A stretch of DNA of 64,000 bases, from positions 217,001-281,000 of the forward strand of contig CAUYUJ010012102.1 in NCBI GenBank assembly GCA_963575745.1. The letters run 5' to 3'. The notes beneath the pieces are model-generated. The model ran no database searches and had not been told where the DNA came from. It saw only the letters and a program-made list of their open reading frames with translations. Positions within the stretch are counted from its first letter, which is position 1, and every line of letters starts with the position of its first letter. The stretch is from Prorocentrum cordatum (Eukaryota; Sar; Dinophyceae; Prorocentrales; Prorocentraceae). The position numbers and the translations under genes were made by a program. Shown here piece by piece: positions 20,410-31,833 of this stretch.

Positions 20410-20644
20410 TTGGGGATCCCAAGACCGTGCGGTGACAGACCGTGCGGTGACAGACCGTGCGGTGACCTCGGAACCCCAAGAGACCTCACCGCACGGTCCG
20501 TCACCACACGGTTTTGGGACCCTGGAGGCTCCAGTCGCCCGAGACATCCTCGGAGAACGACCCAAGTCCCAAAACCGCGTGGTGACCCCGAATCCCCGCC
20601 GACTCACCACACGGTGTGGTCACCACCCCGTTTGGGAGCCCCCG
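20410..20644. mobile_element. FB-F foldback element, copy 1 (TSD AGATTC)
   Basis: It is 235 bases with ends TTGGGGATCCCAAGACCGTG and CCCCGTTTGGGAGCCCCCG. ACCGTGCGGTGAC is repeated in direct and inverted order. AGATTC flanks it at 20404-20409 and 20645-20650. Confidence 0.8.
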
Positions 20645-20743
20645 AGATTCGATGGGAGGTGGCGCTGCTGGGAGGAGTCTTCAGGCCTCCGGGGACGGGC
20701 GCGGAGCCCGAGGTCCTCTGGAGGAGCCGCGGGCGCTCTAGAC

Positions 20744-20900
20744 TCAAGTCGGGCCTGTCCCTCAACAGGAAGGAAATTCCAAAAAATTGTCCAAAAATAG
20801 TAAGGGGACGATTTTTAGCATTTGTTGATCATTTTGGGGTATGTTTTGAACTTTAACTTTTCGTCCAAAATCCCCCTGTAGGAGGACAGGCCCGACTTAA
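20744..20900. mobile_element. FB-E foldback element, copy 1 (TSD CTCTAGAC)
   Basis: It is 157 bases with ends TCAAGTCGGGCCTGTCC and GGACAGGCCCGACTTAA. A perfect 8-bp duplication CTCTAGAC lies at 20736-20743 and 20901-20908. The 8-bp length and nTCTAGAn form are typical of hAT insertions (established); membership is inferred. Confidence 0.92.
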
Positions 20901-20908
20901 CTCTAGAC

Positions 20909-22414
20909 TTGCCTCTGGGAGTGGCGTCAGAGCTTCTGGGAGGAGCTCCTGGGAGACGTTGGAAACAAGAACTTCCAGGAGCAAGACGCAATGGAAAACA
21001 GCTCGATCCGCGACGGGAGCGGGGAGGAGGACGAGGAGGAAGACAACACCGCGACAGCAGGACGAGGGCCAGACGCAGCGGAGAGGAAAGCAATGACTCC
21101 CAGGATGATAAAGAGAAACAACGGGGCTGCATCGGCAAGCAACGAACATATCAGTTCGTATTGCCAAATAGAACTGATGGTGGCTTCGTCTTCCAACCCT
21201 CCACGAGTCCACGAAATTCTCCACGCGCAGACAACAAGGTTCACTCCCCTCACACACACAAACGCACACGCACGCGTCATTTCCACGCTCCTGCGAAGCA
21301 TCCCAACCGCGAAACGCCACTGCGCAAGCGGGACCAACACACGGCTAACATTGGCGACCATATCTACAGCACGGGACTAACAGTGCAACGCCCGGCATGT
21401 CTAGAAGCTGCCTTTCTTCAATGTCGATTGGATCGAGCCCCGCGAATGAGTGGAGCAGGGGATCCACCCTTGGGGGATGCAAACAAGGTCGACGACGAAC
21501 ACGAACACGAAGAAGCAAGGAGGGCCAACTAGGGAACATCCAATGGAGGGCGTCCATCCTCGATAGGTGTGCGTCCGAAGAGCCCCACAGGAGCGGATCC
21601 CCGAGTACCCCTTCTCCTCTGAGAAGACAACTGCTCTGGGGGGGGGGGACAGCTCGGAGACTGAGGGCGAGACCTCCTCTGCGAGAGGAGGAGCCGTGGA
21701 GGACGAGGAGGATGGGCCGAGAAAGATCAGGGGGACGTAAGACCTGGGTACAGGGGACTCGGAAATCCCCGACGAGGTCGTCAAAAAAATGACGAGGCCG
21801 AGCCTGCATTTTGACGAGGCCTCCCGCTGCAGACATCCCACGAAACTCCTCCTCGTCAAAATCCGAGGCGCGGTCGTCAAAAAACGATGGCGAACCCGAG
21901 TCCTGGCAAACCCGGGTCTTACGCTCCCCCGAAAAGAGGAGATGGAGAAGGGAGGAGGCGCAACGCTGCCCTGCCAGATTCCCCCGCGACGCGGGTGCGC
22001 ATCGCATCGCCTCGAACGACGCGGGTGCGCAGCGGATCGCCGTGCGCATCGCAGCGAACGGGTCCGAAGTCGTGTGGGCGCCCCTGCCCTCCGGCAGGGG
22101 TGCGCTCCGCTGCTCCACCCCCCCCCCGCTCCGCCGCCTGTGGGGGGCGGGCGAGAGCCTCGGGGCACCGCGGCGCCTCGGGGGGGCGCAGGGGGCTCCT
22201 GCTCCGCCTCCTTCTTTGCTTCTTCTTCTTCGTCTCCTCCTCCTTTCACTTCCCCTCCTGCTCTGCCTCCTCCCCTTCGCCGCCTCATTCTGCTCCTCCT
22301 CCTCCTCGTCTTCCTCCTTCTTCTCCTCCTGCTCCCTCTCTTTCGCCTTCATCTGCTCCTTCTCCTCTTTCTCCTTCTCCTCCTCTCCTGAGTGGGGACA
22401 AGGCAAGGCACGAT
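20909..22414. other. No supported gene; short GC-rich repeats and CTC-rich tail
   Basis: Bases 21975-22060 repeat GACGCGGGTGCGCATCGCATC / GACGCGGGTGCGCAGCGGATC. Bases 22200-22385 are CTC/TTC-rich. A hairpin-like GACGAGGTCGTC...GACGAGGCC region is near 21770-21830. Long frames on both strands are low-complexity. Confidence 0.35.
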
Positions 22415-22549
22415 TCAAGTTGGCTTGTCCTCCTACCGGGGGATCTTGGACGGAACATGAAAAATAGTATAGAAACAAAAAATCGTCCCCGGACTATTGT
22501 TTGAGCTATTTTGGAATGTTCCTCCTGTAGAGGGGCAGGCCCGACTTCA
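22415..22549. mobile_element. FB-E foldback element, copy 2
   Basis: It is 135 bases with ends TCAAGTTGGCTTGTCCTCC and GGGGCAGGCCCGACTTCA. The flanks GGCACGAT (22407-22414) and GGCAAGAT (22550-22557) match at 7 of 8 positions. Confidence 0.82.
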
Positions 22550-22559
22550 GGCAAGATGA

Positions 22560-23032
22560 GTCGAGCTCAACACGTCGTCAGTCAGCTAGGCTCAGGCAAG
22601 GTCGCGTCGTCACGACCTGCGCGTTGGCTTCCGACACCGAGTGGATCGTTCAACCTTGAACGATCGGCGGCGTGTCGATCTCCAGATCGTTCCGCTTTGG
22701 CCGATTCCCGACTCTGAGCCACTGGTGGCGTTCAAGCTGCAACGCCCGCGGCGGGGTCGTCGCCGCGTCCACACGACACGAGCCTGCGGTGCACGCACCA
22801 CCTGCTGCATCGAGTGCTGACGTCGGTCTGGCCCCTGGGCCTGTCGAGGCAGAAGCCCCCTCTCTCGCAGGCGCGTCCACGCACCATCCGAAGCGCTGCG
22901 GAGCGAGGGGAACGAGGGGGTGCGATGCCTCGCGAGTGCGAGGGCTGCTGGACGCCCCCGCTCGGCGCGCCAATCGCGGACCGCGGTCTTCCCGAGGGGG
23001 GCCCGGCTCTGCCTCCCCCCCCCCGCCTGGAA
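22560..23032. other. GC-rich block, possible coding remnant, unassigned
   Basis: A minus-strand frame around 22650-22860 reads plausible protein (...ALQLERHQWLRVGNRP...) next to an FB-C copy, resembling the other FB-interrupted blocks. Several other frames are open too, so no gene is called. CGTTCAACCTTGAACG at about 22647 is a short palindrome. Confidence 0.25.
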
Positions 23033-23165
23033 CTCGCCATCGCTCGGGCGTCCAATCCCCGGTGCATTTGTCGGCTTCGTCCGCGTGTCTTCTCGCACGG
23101 TGACCCACAACGCTCCCCCGTGGTCCTCTCAGAGGTCGAAGTGTACATGTCCGGGCGATGCCAGG
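23033..23165 (+). mobile_element. FB-C element, diverged copy
   Basis: CTCGCCATCGCTCGGGCGTCC at the left and TGTCCGGGCGATGCCAGG at the right match FB-C ends. The interior has diverged. Confidence 0.65.
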
Positions 23166-23264
23166 GTAATGGGGAAGGGCGGGTGGGGAAGAGAGGGATA
23201 ATCGGATAAAGGGATAAAGCCACCTCCTCCGCCTTCTCCACCACCTGTTCCTCCAACCCCGGTT

Positions 23265-23470
23265 TCCCAGTCAGTGGTCAGTGATCCCGCCCGAAAAGCC
23301 CCAAGGGGGCTCCGAACCGATAAGGTTCTCAGACCGAGGATAGAGGCAATCCTCCTCATCGCTCGCTCCACCTGGACCCGCCTCGCCATCCCACTCAGTG
23401 GTCAGTGATCCTCCTCCTGCCCTCCATCCTCGCTCCACCTGGACCCGCCAAGATGTCGAACCCACTGCAG
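23265..23470. repeat. Short direct repeats CAGTGGTCAGTGATCC and CTCCACCTGGACCCGCC
   Basis: The first word is at about 23271 and 23396; the second at about 23367 and 23433. Confidence 0.7.
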
Positions 23471-23547
23471 AGAATCGTACGTGCTTCCTGGAGTAGCCTT
23501 TCGACCCTCCCCAGCCTCTCCTTGGGCGAGAACTTGGCACGGATTGC

Positions 23548-23592
23548 TCCTCCTCCTCCTCCTCCTCCTCCTCCTCCTCCTCCTCCTCCTGT
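23548..23592. repeat. (CTC)n microsatellite
   Basis: About 14 CTC triplets. Confidence 0.95.
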
Positions 23593-24130
23593 TCCCCTCA
23601 TCCTCCCTCCCCACTCTGCCCTCCCCTTTCTCCTTCTCGGAGCGGCGGTGAGGCAGGAGGCAGCGAGGGGAAGTCCGCAGGGAGGGGCGACGAGGGTAGA
23701 AGGGGGCGAAGCAGGATGTGAGATACAGCGAGACCTAGGACAGAAACACATCCCTCAAGAACACGAGACCCTCCGCGGGCCAAACTGAAGCACAGTCGAG
23801 GGTGCCCTAACCGAGGATGCACGAAAACATCAAACTAACACGAAGAGCATGAGGGTTCCCTCCACGAAGCGACCTCGATCTGATACCCCGGGCCGACCCT
23901 AACATAAGAGAGCAGAAGCACGCCTGCTGTCCCAGCATCTCAGAGTGAGGAGGTCGAACGGTCATTCACTGTCCCTGGGTGCGAGGTGGAAGTGGAGCTC
24001 CACGGCGCGGAGTCCGCTTCTGAGCAGTAACTGCTAGAGCCGCCTGGGCGCTCTCGCCTCGGCGCGGCTGCATTTCCTTTGGAATTGAAGCTCACGCTCA
24101 AACGTTTCCGGGTACCGCCCAAACCGCCCC
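23593..24130. other. No supported feature
   Basis: Unique-looking GC-rich sequence; no reading frame carries a recognisable motif. Confidence 0.3.
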
Positions 24131-24151
24131 CCCAACAACAACAACAACACC

Positions 24152-24192
<41 letters not shown>
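24131..24192. repeat. (CAA)n microsatellite
   Basis: About 20 CAA triplets. A frame at 24079-24345 would read them as poly-Gln but has no other support. Confidence 0.95.
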
Positions 24193-24193
<1 letters not shown>

Positions 24194-24439
24194 CATTTTA
24201 CCCGAACGCTCAGTGTTCTCACCAGTGCCAGGGTTTTCATACGACGCCCGCCAATACCCCCACTTTGTGGGGGGGCCGGTTCAAGCTCTACCACATTTCC
24301 AAACGACTCTTCGCCACCACCCACACCCAGCTTCCCGCCCTATGACGTTCGGACACTTCACTTCGTGGCATGCGGACGACCGTGGCTACTACACTGGCGC
24401 ATGGTTTCAATGACTTCTTGTGGTAACATCTTGTGGAAA

Positions 24440-24960
24440 CTAGCTTAGTATACGACGACGACGATTTGAAGGGCCTACGGTGCGAAAAATGATTTTATGT
24501 TGCGCGGTGCTAAAATTCCTACGAAACCCAATGGTTTTTGAAGATTTCGGCGTGCGCACGGAAAGAAAAAACGAATGTGTCCCGCATGGTATTATTTGAC
24601 AGGGATGATGGCCCTGGCAGGTGCGCAACCGTTGTTGGAGAAGTTCGAAGCACGTGAAGAAGTTGATCGCAAAAGCCCGTTTGACAGAAATGTTTAAAAA
24701 AGTTGGGTTTCCTGCAAATCCGCAAGAGCGCGCGGGATGAAATTGTGACACTTTTTTTTTTTTTTTTTAAAAAAAAAAAACCATTGGTTTTTGATGTTTT
24801 TATGTTGAAATCGCTACGAACACTAAGGTTTTGGAAGGATTTCGTCTTGCGCGCGCGAATGTCCACTTTACCTTATTTTTTGCAAGGGATTCTTGAAGTT
24901 TGGTTATTTTAGAACAAGAAATTTCATTTTATAGTGTTTTTTGCAAGGGACAGCGGGGGG
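24440..24960. repeat. AT-richer degenerate repeat, related to 41590-41960
   Basis: It shares words such as CCATTGGTTTTTGA, GGTTTTGGAAGGATTTCG and GCGCGCGCGAATGTC with 41590-41960. It contains a T18-A11 hairpin at about 24750-24780. Confidence 0.55.
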
Positions 24961-25100
24961 GAACAAAACAACCGGATCTTGATGACATCGTATTACCTGA
25001 GGCTTCCTCACGAAAATGATGAAAATGTAGCTGCGGCCTAGGCGCGGCGAGGGGGTCGCGCACCAGGGGTCCCAACAATAATTATTCTTTAGAATAAATA

Positions 25101-25188
25101 ATGTTCAACAACAACAACAACAGCCACAGCCACAGCCACAGCCACAGCAACAGCAACAGCAACAACAACAACAACAACAACAACAACG
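25101..25188. repeat. (CAA)n/(CAGCCA)n microsatellite
   Basis: CAACAACAACAG followed by CAGCCA units, then CAGCAA and CAA again. Confidence 0.95.
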
Positions 25189-25235
25189 ATCCCGTGCGAT
25201 ACGTCCTCTCAATTTACTCCGGGAGGCCCTGGCCA

Positions 25236-25605
25236 GAGAGGGCCCGAACCTCAGGAATGGCGCCCTCGCCGGAGACATCCTCACAAATTAGCATCACAAA
25301 GGGCGTCCTTCAGAGCAGTCTTGCTGCTACTTGCGGATAATGGAACGGCCGTTGCGCCTGACTTCCCAGCAACTCAGCACTACACGAGGGTCCTTCAGCA
25401 CCAAATTGTTGCTATTCGCGGATGCTGGAACGGCCTCTTCGCTTGACTTCTTCGCAATTCAGCATAACAAGAGGGTCCTTCAAAGCAATGTGGCTGCTAC
25501 TCGCGGATGCCGGAAAAACTGTTTCGCTTGAGACTTCCTTGCAATTCAATCGCACAAGGGGATGCGTCAGAAAGGTCTTGCCGCTACTTGCGGATGCCCC
25601 CAGGT
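25236..25605. repeat. Minisatellite, period 85-87
   Basis: TTGCTGCTACTTGCGGATAA (25321), TTGTTGCTATTCGCGGATGC (25406), TGGCTGCTACTCGCGGATGC (25491) and TTGCCGCTACTTGCGGATGC (25578) start successive units; a diverged unit precedes them. All share GAGGGTCCTTCA-like centres. Confidence 0.85.
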
Positions 25606-25649
25606 CAGCTCCCGCCTTCGCGCCGCACACAGTCGCCGTAAAACTTGCA

Positions 25650-26260
25650 ACAGTTTGAACGATGGAGACAATTTTCATATGTGGCTCTTGCTTCAACATC
25701 GTGCACATTCATTTCTTTACAGCTTAAACTGCTTTCAAGAATGGAGGTCAATTCTTTTTCAACATTTGGCATTCGCTTCAGCTCCGCGCTCGTTCGTCAT
25801 ACCATGCTTCAGCATGTCAAGGATGAAGGGCGACTTCTTTTCAAAATGTGGCTCCCACCTTCTCGCCGTGCGCAATCGTCTGAACAGCCTGCATCGGTTT
25901 CGGGGGTGGAAGGGGGCCGTTTTCAAAGTGTAAGTCCGCCTCGGCGCCGCGCACGCTCACTTTCAAACTGGTGCTCTCGCTTAGGCGCCGCGCACATTCG
26001 CTTTACCAGAATGCAGCAGCTTCAAGGATCGAGGAGGACACTTTTCAAAATGGAGCTCTCGCTGTTGCACCGCGCCCATTCGTTTTCACAGATTCTCATG
26101 GTTTCGCGGCTCATCTTTCAAGTGGGACTATCGCCTTAGAGCTGGGTGCATTCGTGCCAACAGCTTGCAACCATGTCAAGGATGGAATGCGGCTCTTTTT
26201 CAAACTGCGGCTCTCGCCTCCGGGACGGGCACACTCATGTGTTCACGCAACGATCAGAAG
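25650..26260. repeat. Degenerate minisatellite, period about 90
   Basis: Units contain TTTTCAAAATGTGGCTCTCGC, CGCCGCGCACATTCG and TGTCAAGGATGGA. The reverse complement of the same family is at 35950-36520. Confidence 0.7.
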
Positions 26261-26583
26261 GATGGACGAATGTTTGTCTCTCCTTTTTCCCGAAGCAGTG
26301 GTCGCCCTTACGGGCTCTGACCTCGACGTATCAAATACTTGTCGGCGGCGAGCGAGGGGGGGAAACGAGAAGGAGCGGGCCTTCTCAGACGGCTCGGAGG
26401 TCCCAATGCCTCAAAAGCAGCGACCTGAGACTCCCCCGAGGGCACAGACGACTTCTCTGAAGGCCGGGAGGCCACTGAGAAGTCCCGCCGCCTGCTGGGA
26501 AGGCCTTTCCCCTCCCACCGCCTACTTCCTTTGCTCGCCGCCGAACTCGGGCGGGTGTGCCGCGTTCTGTCCACGTCGGCGCC
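26261..26583. other. No supported feature
   Basis: GC-rich; frames on both strands lack motifs. Confidence 0.25.
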
Positions 26584-26776
26584 CTCGGGAGCGGCCAAGA
26601 GGAGGGTGTCCAAGCGGGGGGGGTGCAAACCATGACCGGCTGCACGTGCGCACCCCAGCGGGGGGGGCCAGGGACGCAATGAAATGAGAAGAGGCGCCAT
26701 GATATCTGGGGAAATATCATGGCGCACGCCATAATATCCACCCCCCCTAGTCATCACCCCCCTCTTTGCCGACCCC
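26584..26776. mobile_element. FB-L foldback element, copy 2
   Basis: Collinear with 15824-16017, including CTCGGGAGCGGCCAAGAGG at the start, the ATATCATGG hairpin and CATCACCCCCCTCTTT at the end. Confidence 0.75.
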
Positions 26777-26829
26777 GAGGCCTGGGCCCCACTGGCCGAT
26801 TTACCCTCCTATAGGGGATCTATAGGTCG

Positions 26830-26970
26830 TTCCCTTTGGGTTTCGAGGGGTGTATCCCCAACTGGGGTGGTCATTTTTTGTGGGGCTCTCGAAGGGGATG
26901 GGGATGGGGATGGGGATGGGTTGCACGATACCGAGGGGAAGGACACCCCCGAATGGGGAACAACAAATGA
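26830..26970. repeat. Inverted repeat with (GGGATG)n centre
   Basis: GGTTTCGAGGGGTGTATCCC pairs loosely with the reverse complement of ACACCCCCGAATGGGGAAC. GGGGATGGGGATGGGGATGG lies near 26897. Confidence 0.5.
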
Positions 26971-27139
26971 CATAAACATAAGAACTCGGAGGTCCGCGCG
27001 GATTTCTTGGATCCGCGCTGGACCCCCCTCCCTGGCGCGCGGAGGAGCGCGCCAGGGGCGGCGCCGGAGGCGCCGCCGGGGGGCCGCAGCGCCGATCCGA
27101 GAAGTCCACGCGGACCTCCGAGCTTTTATGTGTTTATGC
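26971..27139. mobile_element. FB-I foldback element, copy 1
   Basis: CATAAACATAAGAACTCGG at the left pairs with CCGAGCTTTTATGTGTTTATG at the right. Inner arms GGTCCGCGCGGATTTCTTGG and CCACGCGGACC also pair, and the centre is GGCGCC-rich. Relatives are at 63321 and, as a half copy, 29645. Confidence 0.75.
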
Positions 27140-27164
27140 CACTTGTTCGTTCAGCCGCCCGAAG

Positions 27165-27295
27165 CTCGCCATCGCTCGGACGTCCATTCCCTGTGTTTTT
27201 TTCGGTTTCGTGTGTGGCTTTGTCGCCAAATGATCAAGGATGCTCCTCGATGGCCCTCGCCGAAGGAAAAATGCACACGTCCGAGCGATGCCAAG
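27165..27295 (+). mobile_element. FB-C foldback element
   Basis: It is 131 bases with ends CTCGCCATCGCTCGGACGTCC and CACGTCCGAGCGATGCCAAG. The flanks GAAG and GAAA match at 3 of 4 positions. Confidence 0.82.
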
Positions 27296-27497
27296 GAAAG
27301 GCCTCTCTGCCGCCCCCGAGCGCCCGTGCCGCCTCGCGGGCACCCCGCGGGCGCCCCCCGTGCGCCCGGGAGGGCCTCAAAAGGGTAGCGGCGCCGCGGG
27401 CGCCGCCCGTGCGGGCGCCTCGTGGGTGCCCCCGTGCTCGGAGCGTGCACGGCAAGGAGCCCACCACGCAGCCTACACCACGCAGCTTGCATCGCAT

Positions 27498-27501
27498 ACA
27501 G

Positions 27502-27538
<37 letters not shown>

Positions 27539-27644
27539 CATATATATATATATATATATCTATATATAGACATGTATATACATACACATATATGTACATT
27601 TCTATATAGGTATGTATATATATGTATATATATATATATGTATA
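27498..27644. repeat. (TA)n/(TATG)n microsatellite
   Basis: About 150 bases of TATATA with TACA/TATG variants. Confidence 0.95.
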
Positions 27645-27814
27645 GCTGAGCATTTTCTTAGGGTGGAGGGCTCAGGATGAGATCCAGATGGGCATTTGCA
27701 CCTCGGATATCAATCCGACTTGTGATTCACCTTGTGCATATTCAAGCCTCGAACGTTCATCGAAACGACATTTCAGATATCACCCTTCGCCCTCCACCCA
27801 AAGAAAATGCTCGG
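27645..27814. mobile_element. FB-N foldback element at the edge of the TA array
   Basis: It is 170 bases. GAGCATTTTCTTAGGGTGGA pairs with TCCACCCAAAGAAAATGCTC. The flanks TATGTATA (27637-27644) and TATGTGTA (27815-27822) match at 7 of 8, though the TA-rich context weakens this. Confidence 0.7.
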
Positions 27815-27822
27815 TATGTGTA

Positions 27823-28090
27823 TGTTTGTGTCACACCATTAGCTACATTGCATAGCTTACACCCACAGCTTCGACCTCCACAGCACACCGCGCAGCTCAC
27901 ACGATGCACATACAAACGTGCAAACACATCTTACCACACACACACACATTACACAGCATCTAAAAAGGTTCGCTTCCGTAGCTCACTCAACACAGCCTAC
28001 ACCCTACAAAGCACAACTTTCGCCACATGGCTTACACCGCATACATGTCACCCCGTCCATGGAATAACGTACTTTTCTTGGGGCCACAAT
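27823..28090. repeat. Degenerate CACATAGCTTACACCGC-type short repeat
   Basis: Words like GCATAGCTTACACC, ACGCAGCCTACACCAC and CACATGGCTTACACCGC recur here, just before the TA array (27461-27490) and at 42680-42775. Confidence 0.5.
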
Positions 28091-28308
28091 TTTGGAGTTC
28101 CGAAACGGTGCGGTGACAACCCGTGCGGTGACTCTGAGATCCCACAAGACCTCACCGCAGGGTCCATCACAGTACGGCCTCGGGGCCCCGGGGGCCCCTG
28201 TCGCCCGAGGCATCCTCGGAGAACGACCCGAGTCCCAAAACCGTGCGGTGACCCCGCATCCCCACCGACTCACCGCACGGTGTGGTCACCACCCCGTTCG
28301 GGGGCCCT
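28091..28308. mobile_element. FB-F foldback element, copy 2
   Basis: Collinear with 20410-20644: CCGAAACGGTGCGGTGAC, GCATCCTCGGAGAACGACCC, and GTGGTCACCACCCCGTTCGG at the end. No clear target duplication. Confidence 0.78.
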
Positions 28309-28325
28309 AGAACGATGGCTGTGAT

Positions 28326-28483
28326 TACCAGCCTGGAACATATCCCTATCCCTATGCTGGGCACCTCCTCATCACGATGCCAATCTTAGGGATTCCCTTA
28401 CTTTTTGAGGGCGGATCCCTGAGATTGTCATCGCCTTTTGGCGTGTCGATCTTAGGGATGGGGATGCGTTCGAGACTGGTAGT
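28326..28483. mobile_element. FB-G foldback element, longest copy (TSD GTGAT)
   Basis: It is 158 bases starting TACCAGCCTGGAACATATCC and ending GATGCGTTCGAGACTGGTAGT. GTGAT flanks it at 28321-28325 and 28484-28488. Confidence 0.8.
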
Positions 28484-28773
28484 GTGATGCCAAACAGGGG
28501 TCCTCGGCCAGAACTTCGCTTACTCTTGAAGCCCGTGACCTCAACACACGAGGCGCTGCACGGATCCAGGGCCATTCCTCGTCGTCAACCTGGAGCTGTC
28601 GCCGCAGCCTGCCTCGAAGCGTACGGCGTACGCTTGTGTGCAGCAGCGGCACGGCTGGAGGGCGGTATGTGTTCGAACGGGGGACCTCGCTGGACTCCCC
28701 GTGGACCTGTCTGAACAGATGTGTCGCGTTCCTGACTACGTATGCGCCAGGAGAGGGCTGGTTCTCCTCCCAC
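28484..28773. other. No supported feature
   Basis: Moderately GC-rich unique sequence; no recognisable frame. Confidence 0.25.
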
Positions 28774-28885
28774 CTCCTCCTCCTCCTCCTCCTCCTCCTC
28801 CTCCTCCTCCTCCTCCCACCTCCTCCTCCTCCTCCTCCTCCTCCTCCTCCGCTGATGTCTCAACTGGCACTCCTCCTCCTCCTCC
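28774..28885. repeat. (CTC)n microsatellite
   Basis: CTC triplets interrupted by CCACCTCC blocks. Confidence 0.95.
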
Positions 28886-29640
28886 TCATGGGGATATTTT
28901 TTTTGTCAGCAGCCGCAAGCGAGAGCGCACAGCGGCGAGTCAGGGTCCGGGCGGGCCGCGCGAGGGCCTAATTAACGAAGCAGAAGCAGGCCCAACACCG
29001 CCACTCAGAACGGGACCAGGAGGTAGCCGAAGAGGGGGCGGGGCTGCAGCACTGCCAGGCGCGCTGGTGGGGATACGCACTGCGCCCACGATTCAATAAA
29101 AGCTGGCCCCAAGCCGCAGAGCGGCCATCACAAGTGAGCTCAGACTCAGATGCTGAGGACACTGCCCGTCCAAAAGCACACGTCCCTCCACTCCTCCCCC
29201 TCTGGGACCCCTACGGGGCGAGCCGGTCCACATGCATGACATTGATTCGCGTGAGCGGGAATCCCTCACTCTGACGTGTGCCTCTAGGTCACCCTCGTCA
29301 GTTCCCCACAGCATGATGAGATCTCGACATCCGCCTGTCGTTGACCCCCCCCTGCATGCGCTGCCATCACCTTGGTCCCCACTGCCCCGCGCGGGGGCGT
29401 CCAAGATGGGGGGCATCCAAGAGGTGGGGGTCGCATCAGGCCCGAGGCACGGTGAGGCACGTGGGGCCCACGAAGAGGGGTGCCAGCGGTGGGGGGGGTG
29501 GGGAGGGCAAGTGGCCCGTCGAAAGGAGGGGGCCGCGAGAGCCGGGGAGGTAGCAGGGCCCCAGCCATGACACCCCCCTCCGCCCCCCCCCTCTGGTCCC
29601 CACGCCCCTGCGCCTTCGACCGTCACCCCTCCCTGGTCCC
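28886..29640. other. No supported gene
   Basis: Bases about 29390-29480 (GGGGGCGTCCAAGATGGGG and onward) distantly resemble FB-L. The rest is unassigned. Confidence 0.3.
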
Positions 29641-29770
29641 TGCTCGGGTTTCTTGGATCGGCGCTGGGCCCCCTGCCTGGAGGACGAGGAGGCAGGGAGA
29701 GGAAGAAGAGGAGGAGGAGGAGAAGGAGGAGGAGGAGGAGGAGGAGGAGGAGAAGGAGGAGGAGGGCGGG
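29641..29770. repeat. FB-I half copy running into (GGA)n
   Basis: CGGGTTTCTTGGATCGGCGC at about 29644 matches an FB-I arm. The GGA array at about 29695-29764 follows and no second arm was found. Confidence 0.6.
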
Positions 29771-31585
29771 GCCACACCCCGGGGCGCGCCTTCGGCAGCG
29801 GTCCGCCCGTCGGCGCCGCAGCGGCCGGGGCCATGTTTCGGCCTCTCGGAGATGGGGGGGGCTCGCGCGCTGCGTCGCAGGCGGGGCGGAGGCGGAGTGG
29901 AGGAGGAGGGGGGCGAGGACGAGCAGTGGCATGCGGGGCAAGGGGAGGGATAAGACGGTGAGGGACGCGGGGGAAGGGGAGGAGCAGAGGACAGGAGCAG
30001 CGGAGGGAGGAGGGTTGAGGCGCAGTCAGCGGCGGGTGCGGCAGGATGAGGAAGGGTGGGAGTAGAGAAGCAGGAGGGGGTGGAGGAGGACCAGGAGGAG
30101 CAGGAAGATGAGGGGGGGAGGGAGAGAAAGAGGAGTCGAGGCATCGAGAAGAGGGGAAACACCATCAGGGAGGATGAGGTGGGGGGAGCAGTGAGGGCAG
30201 GAGGGAGAGCGGGAGTGTCCGACCACTTCAGGACCTGCAACGGATCGGCTGGAACCCGATGTGCGGCACGGAGTGCCAGGTGTTTCGTGAAGGGGGATGT
30301 GGTTGACCGCAATGGTTGCGATAAGGAAATCACGCTGAAGTAATCCTGCACAGGCCGCGCCAGCCGTGCATCCCAGCTGCGCCATCGCCTCTCGGCAGCA
30401 GAACGGCCATTATCCGAGACGATTGGACTGGCATCCCTGGACATGGGATGGCGAACGTGGCGTTGGGGCAACCTGCTATGTGACCACTTCATGTGGTTCC
30501 TTGGGGCGCTGGACCAGAAGCACCATCAAGTCAGGGGGCTTGGGCGACACTCGCCTTCCGGCCGCTCGTTCTAGTGGGTCTGGCCAGCCTGTGGGCAATG
30601 CTTGCAGCCGGGTCGGAAGTCTCTGGGGACACCGACGTGCAAGAAACAAAGGATCCGCTGAGCGCACAGCTCTGGGAGAGGAGGTCGAACAACATCTCTC
30701 CCGACCCTGGCGACAAACAAGAGAAGAATGCCCCAGCCGACGCAGGCTCGAAAGATGGCGTGTAATGGAACGCTTCGGGAGTCTTGTGCAGATAACGAGG
30801 AGGAAAGATGCGACAGTGATACTCCCTGAAGCGCTGGAATGTACAACTGCTTATCTACGATACCTAGAGGCGCAACAAGCAAGATAGACACACTGCAAGT
30901 CGGACAAGCAAGAGCAATAAACATGGTGTCCCCCTGGACTGCAGCGCTCAGCGCACGAGCATACCGTAGTAAGCGGGCGCTCACTGAGGCACACTGGCCG
31001 AATGAGCAACACGCCTTCACATAGTGGCATGGAGGAACCAGCAACGGAACAGAAATGACGAGAGCTTGGAATTCAACCACGCATGATTATGCAGAGACTG
31101 ATCTCGCACGAAAGGCACACGCGATCGCACATGTCACAAGCGAATAGTGGACGGCCGAGCACCATGACACCGTCAAGCATAAACCTCGGCGAGACCGATA
31201 AGGCACAATAAAGATGCTACACATGCAATATGCAGGCGCGTAACGCTTACGGCATCTTTGATCGTGAATGGGATGGTGCGTGTTGACACCACGTGCTCGC
31301 CCAACATGCTACCGCAGCGCGCTTTTGAGACCCACTCAACCTTGTGCTCCGCCACCCTCTCCGAATCCTCATCCTTCCCATTCCGCCTCACACTGCACCC
31401 ATTCCCCCCCCCCCTCTTCCCACTTCTTGACATTTCTCCCCCTCCTCTTCCCCCTCCTTCCCCCTTCAGCCTTCCCCCCCTCCTCCCCCTTTGCCCCAGG
31501 GGGGAGGGGAAATTGGGGGGAGGATAGCACGGCAGGGATACGGGATCACGCGAGCAATGACAGACCACCCCACTTCTCCTGTTGC
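29771..31585. other. No supported gene
   Basis: G-rich to 30220, then mixed sequence. A 173-aa plus-strand frame (30366-30887) and an overlapping minus frame (30571-31080) are long but motif-free. Bases 31395-31500 are C-rich. Confidence 0.3.
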
Positions 31586-31589
31586 CCCC

Positions 31590-31635
31590 CCCTTGCTCCT
31601 CCTCCTCCTCCTCCTCCTCCTCCTCCTCCTCTTCA
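31590..31635. repeat. (CTC)n microsatellite
   Basis: About 14 CTC triplets. Confidence 0.95.
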
Positions 31636-31833
31636 TCCTCCTGTATTTACGTTCGCTGCTCTGGCGGCCACGCGCCACGCATGCACACACCTTCAATCCT
31701 GGCTCCCCGAGAGAAAAATCCAACGATGCAACACCACGAACAGGAGCAACTGAATATCCATACCCCGGGGGCGAGTCGGCTCTGGGAGGAGGGCTGGGCA
31801 GACAAGCGGTGAATGCAGATCCATAAATACGTA

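Noticed and set aside
25236-25605. CRISPR-like array
   Set aside because: The spaced repeats are a degenerate 86-bp minisatellite with no unique spacers or cas genes, in a eukaryotic context.
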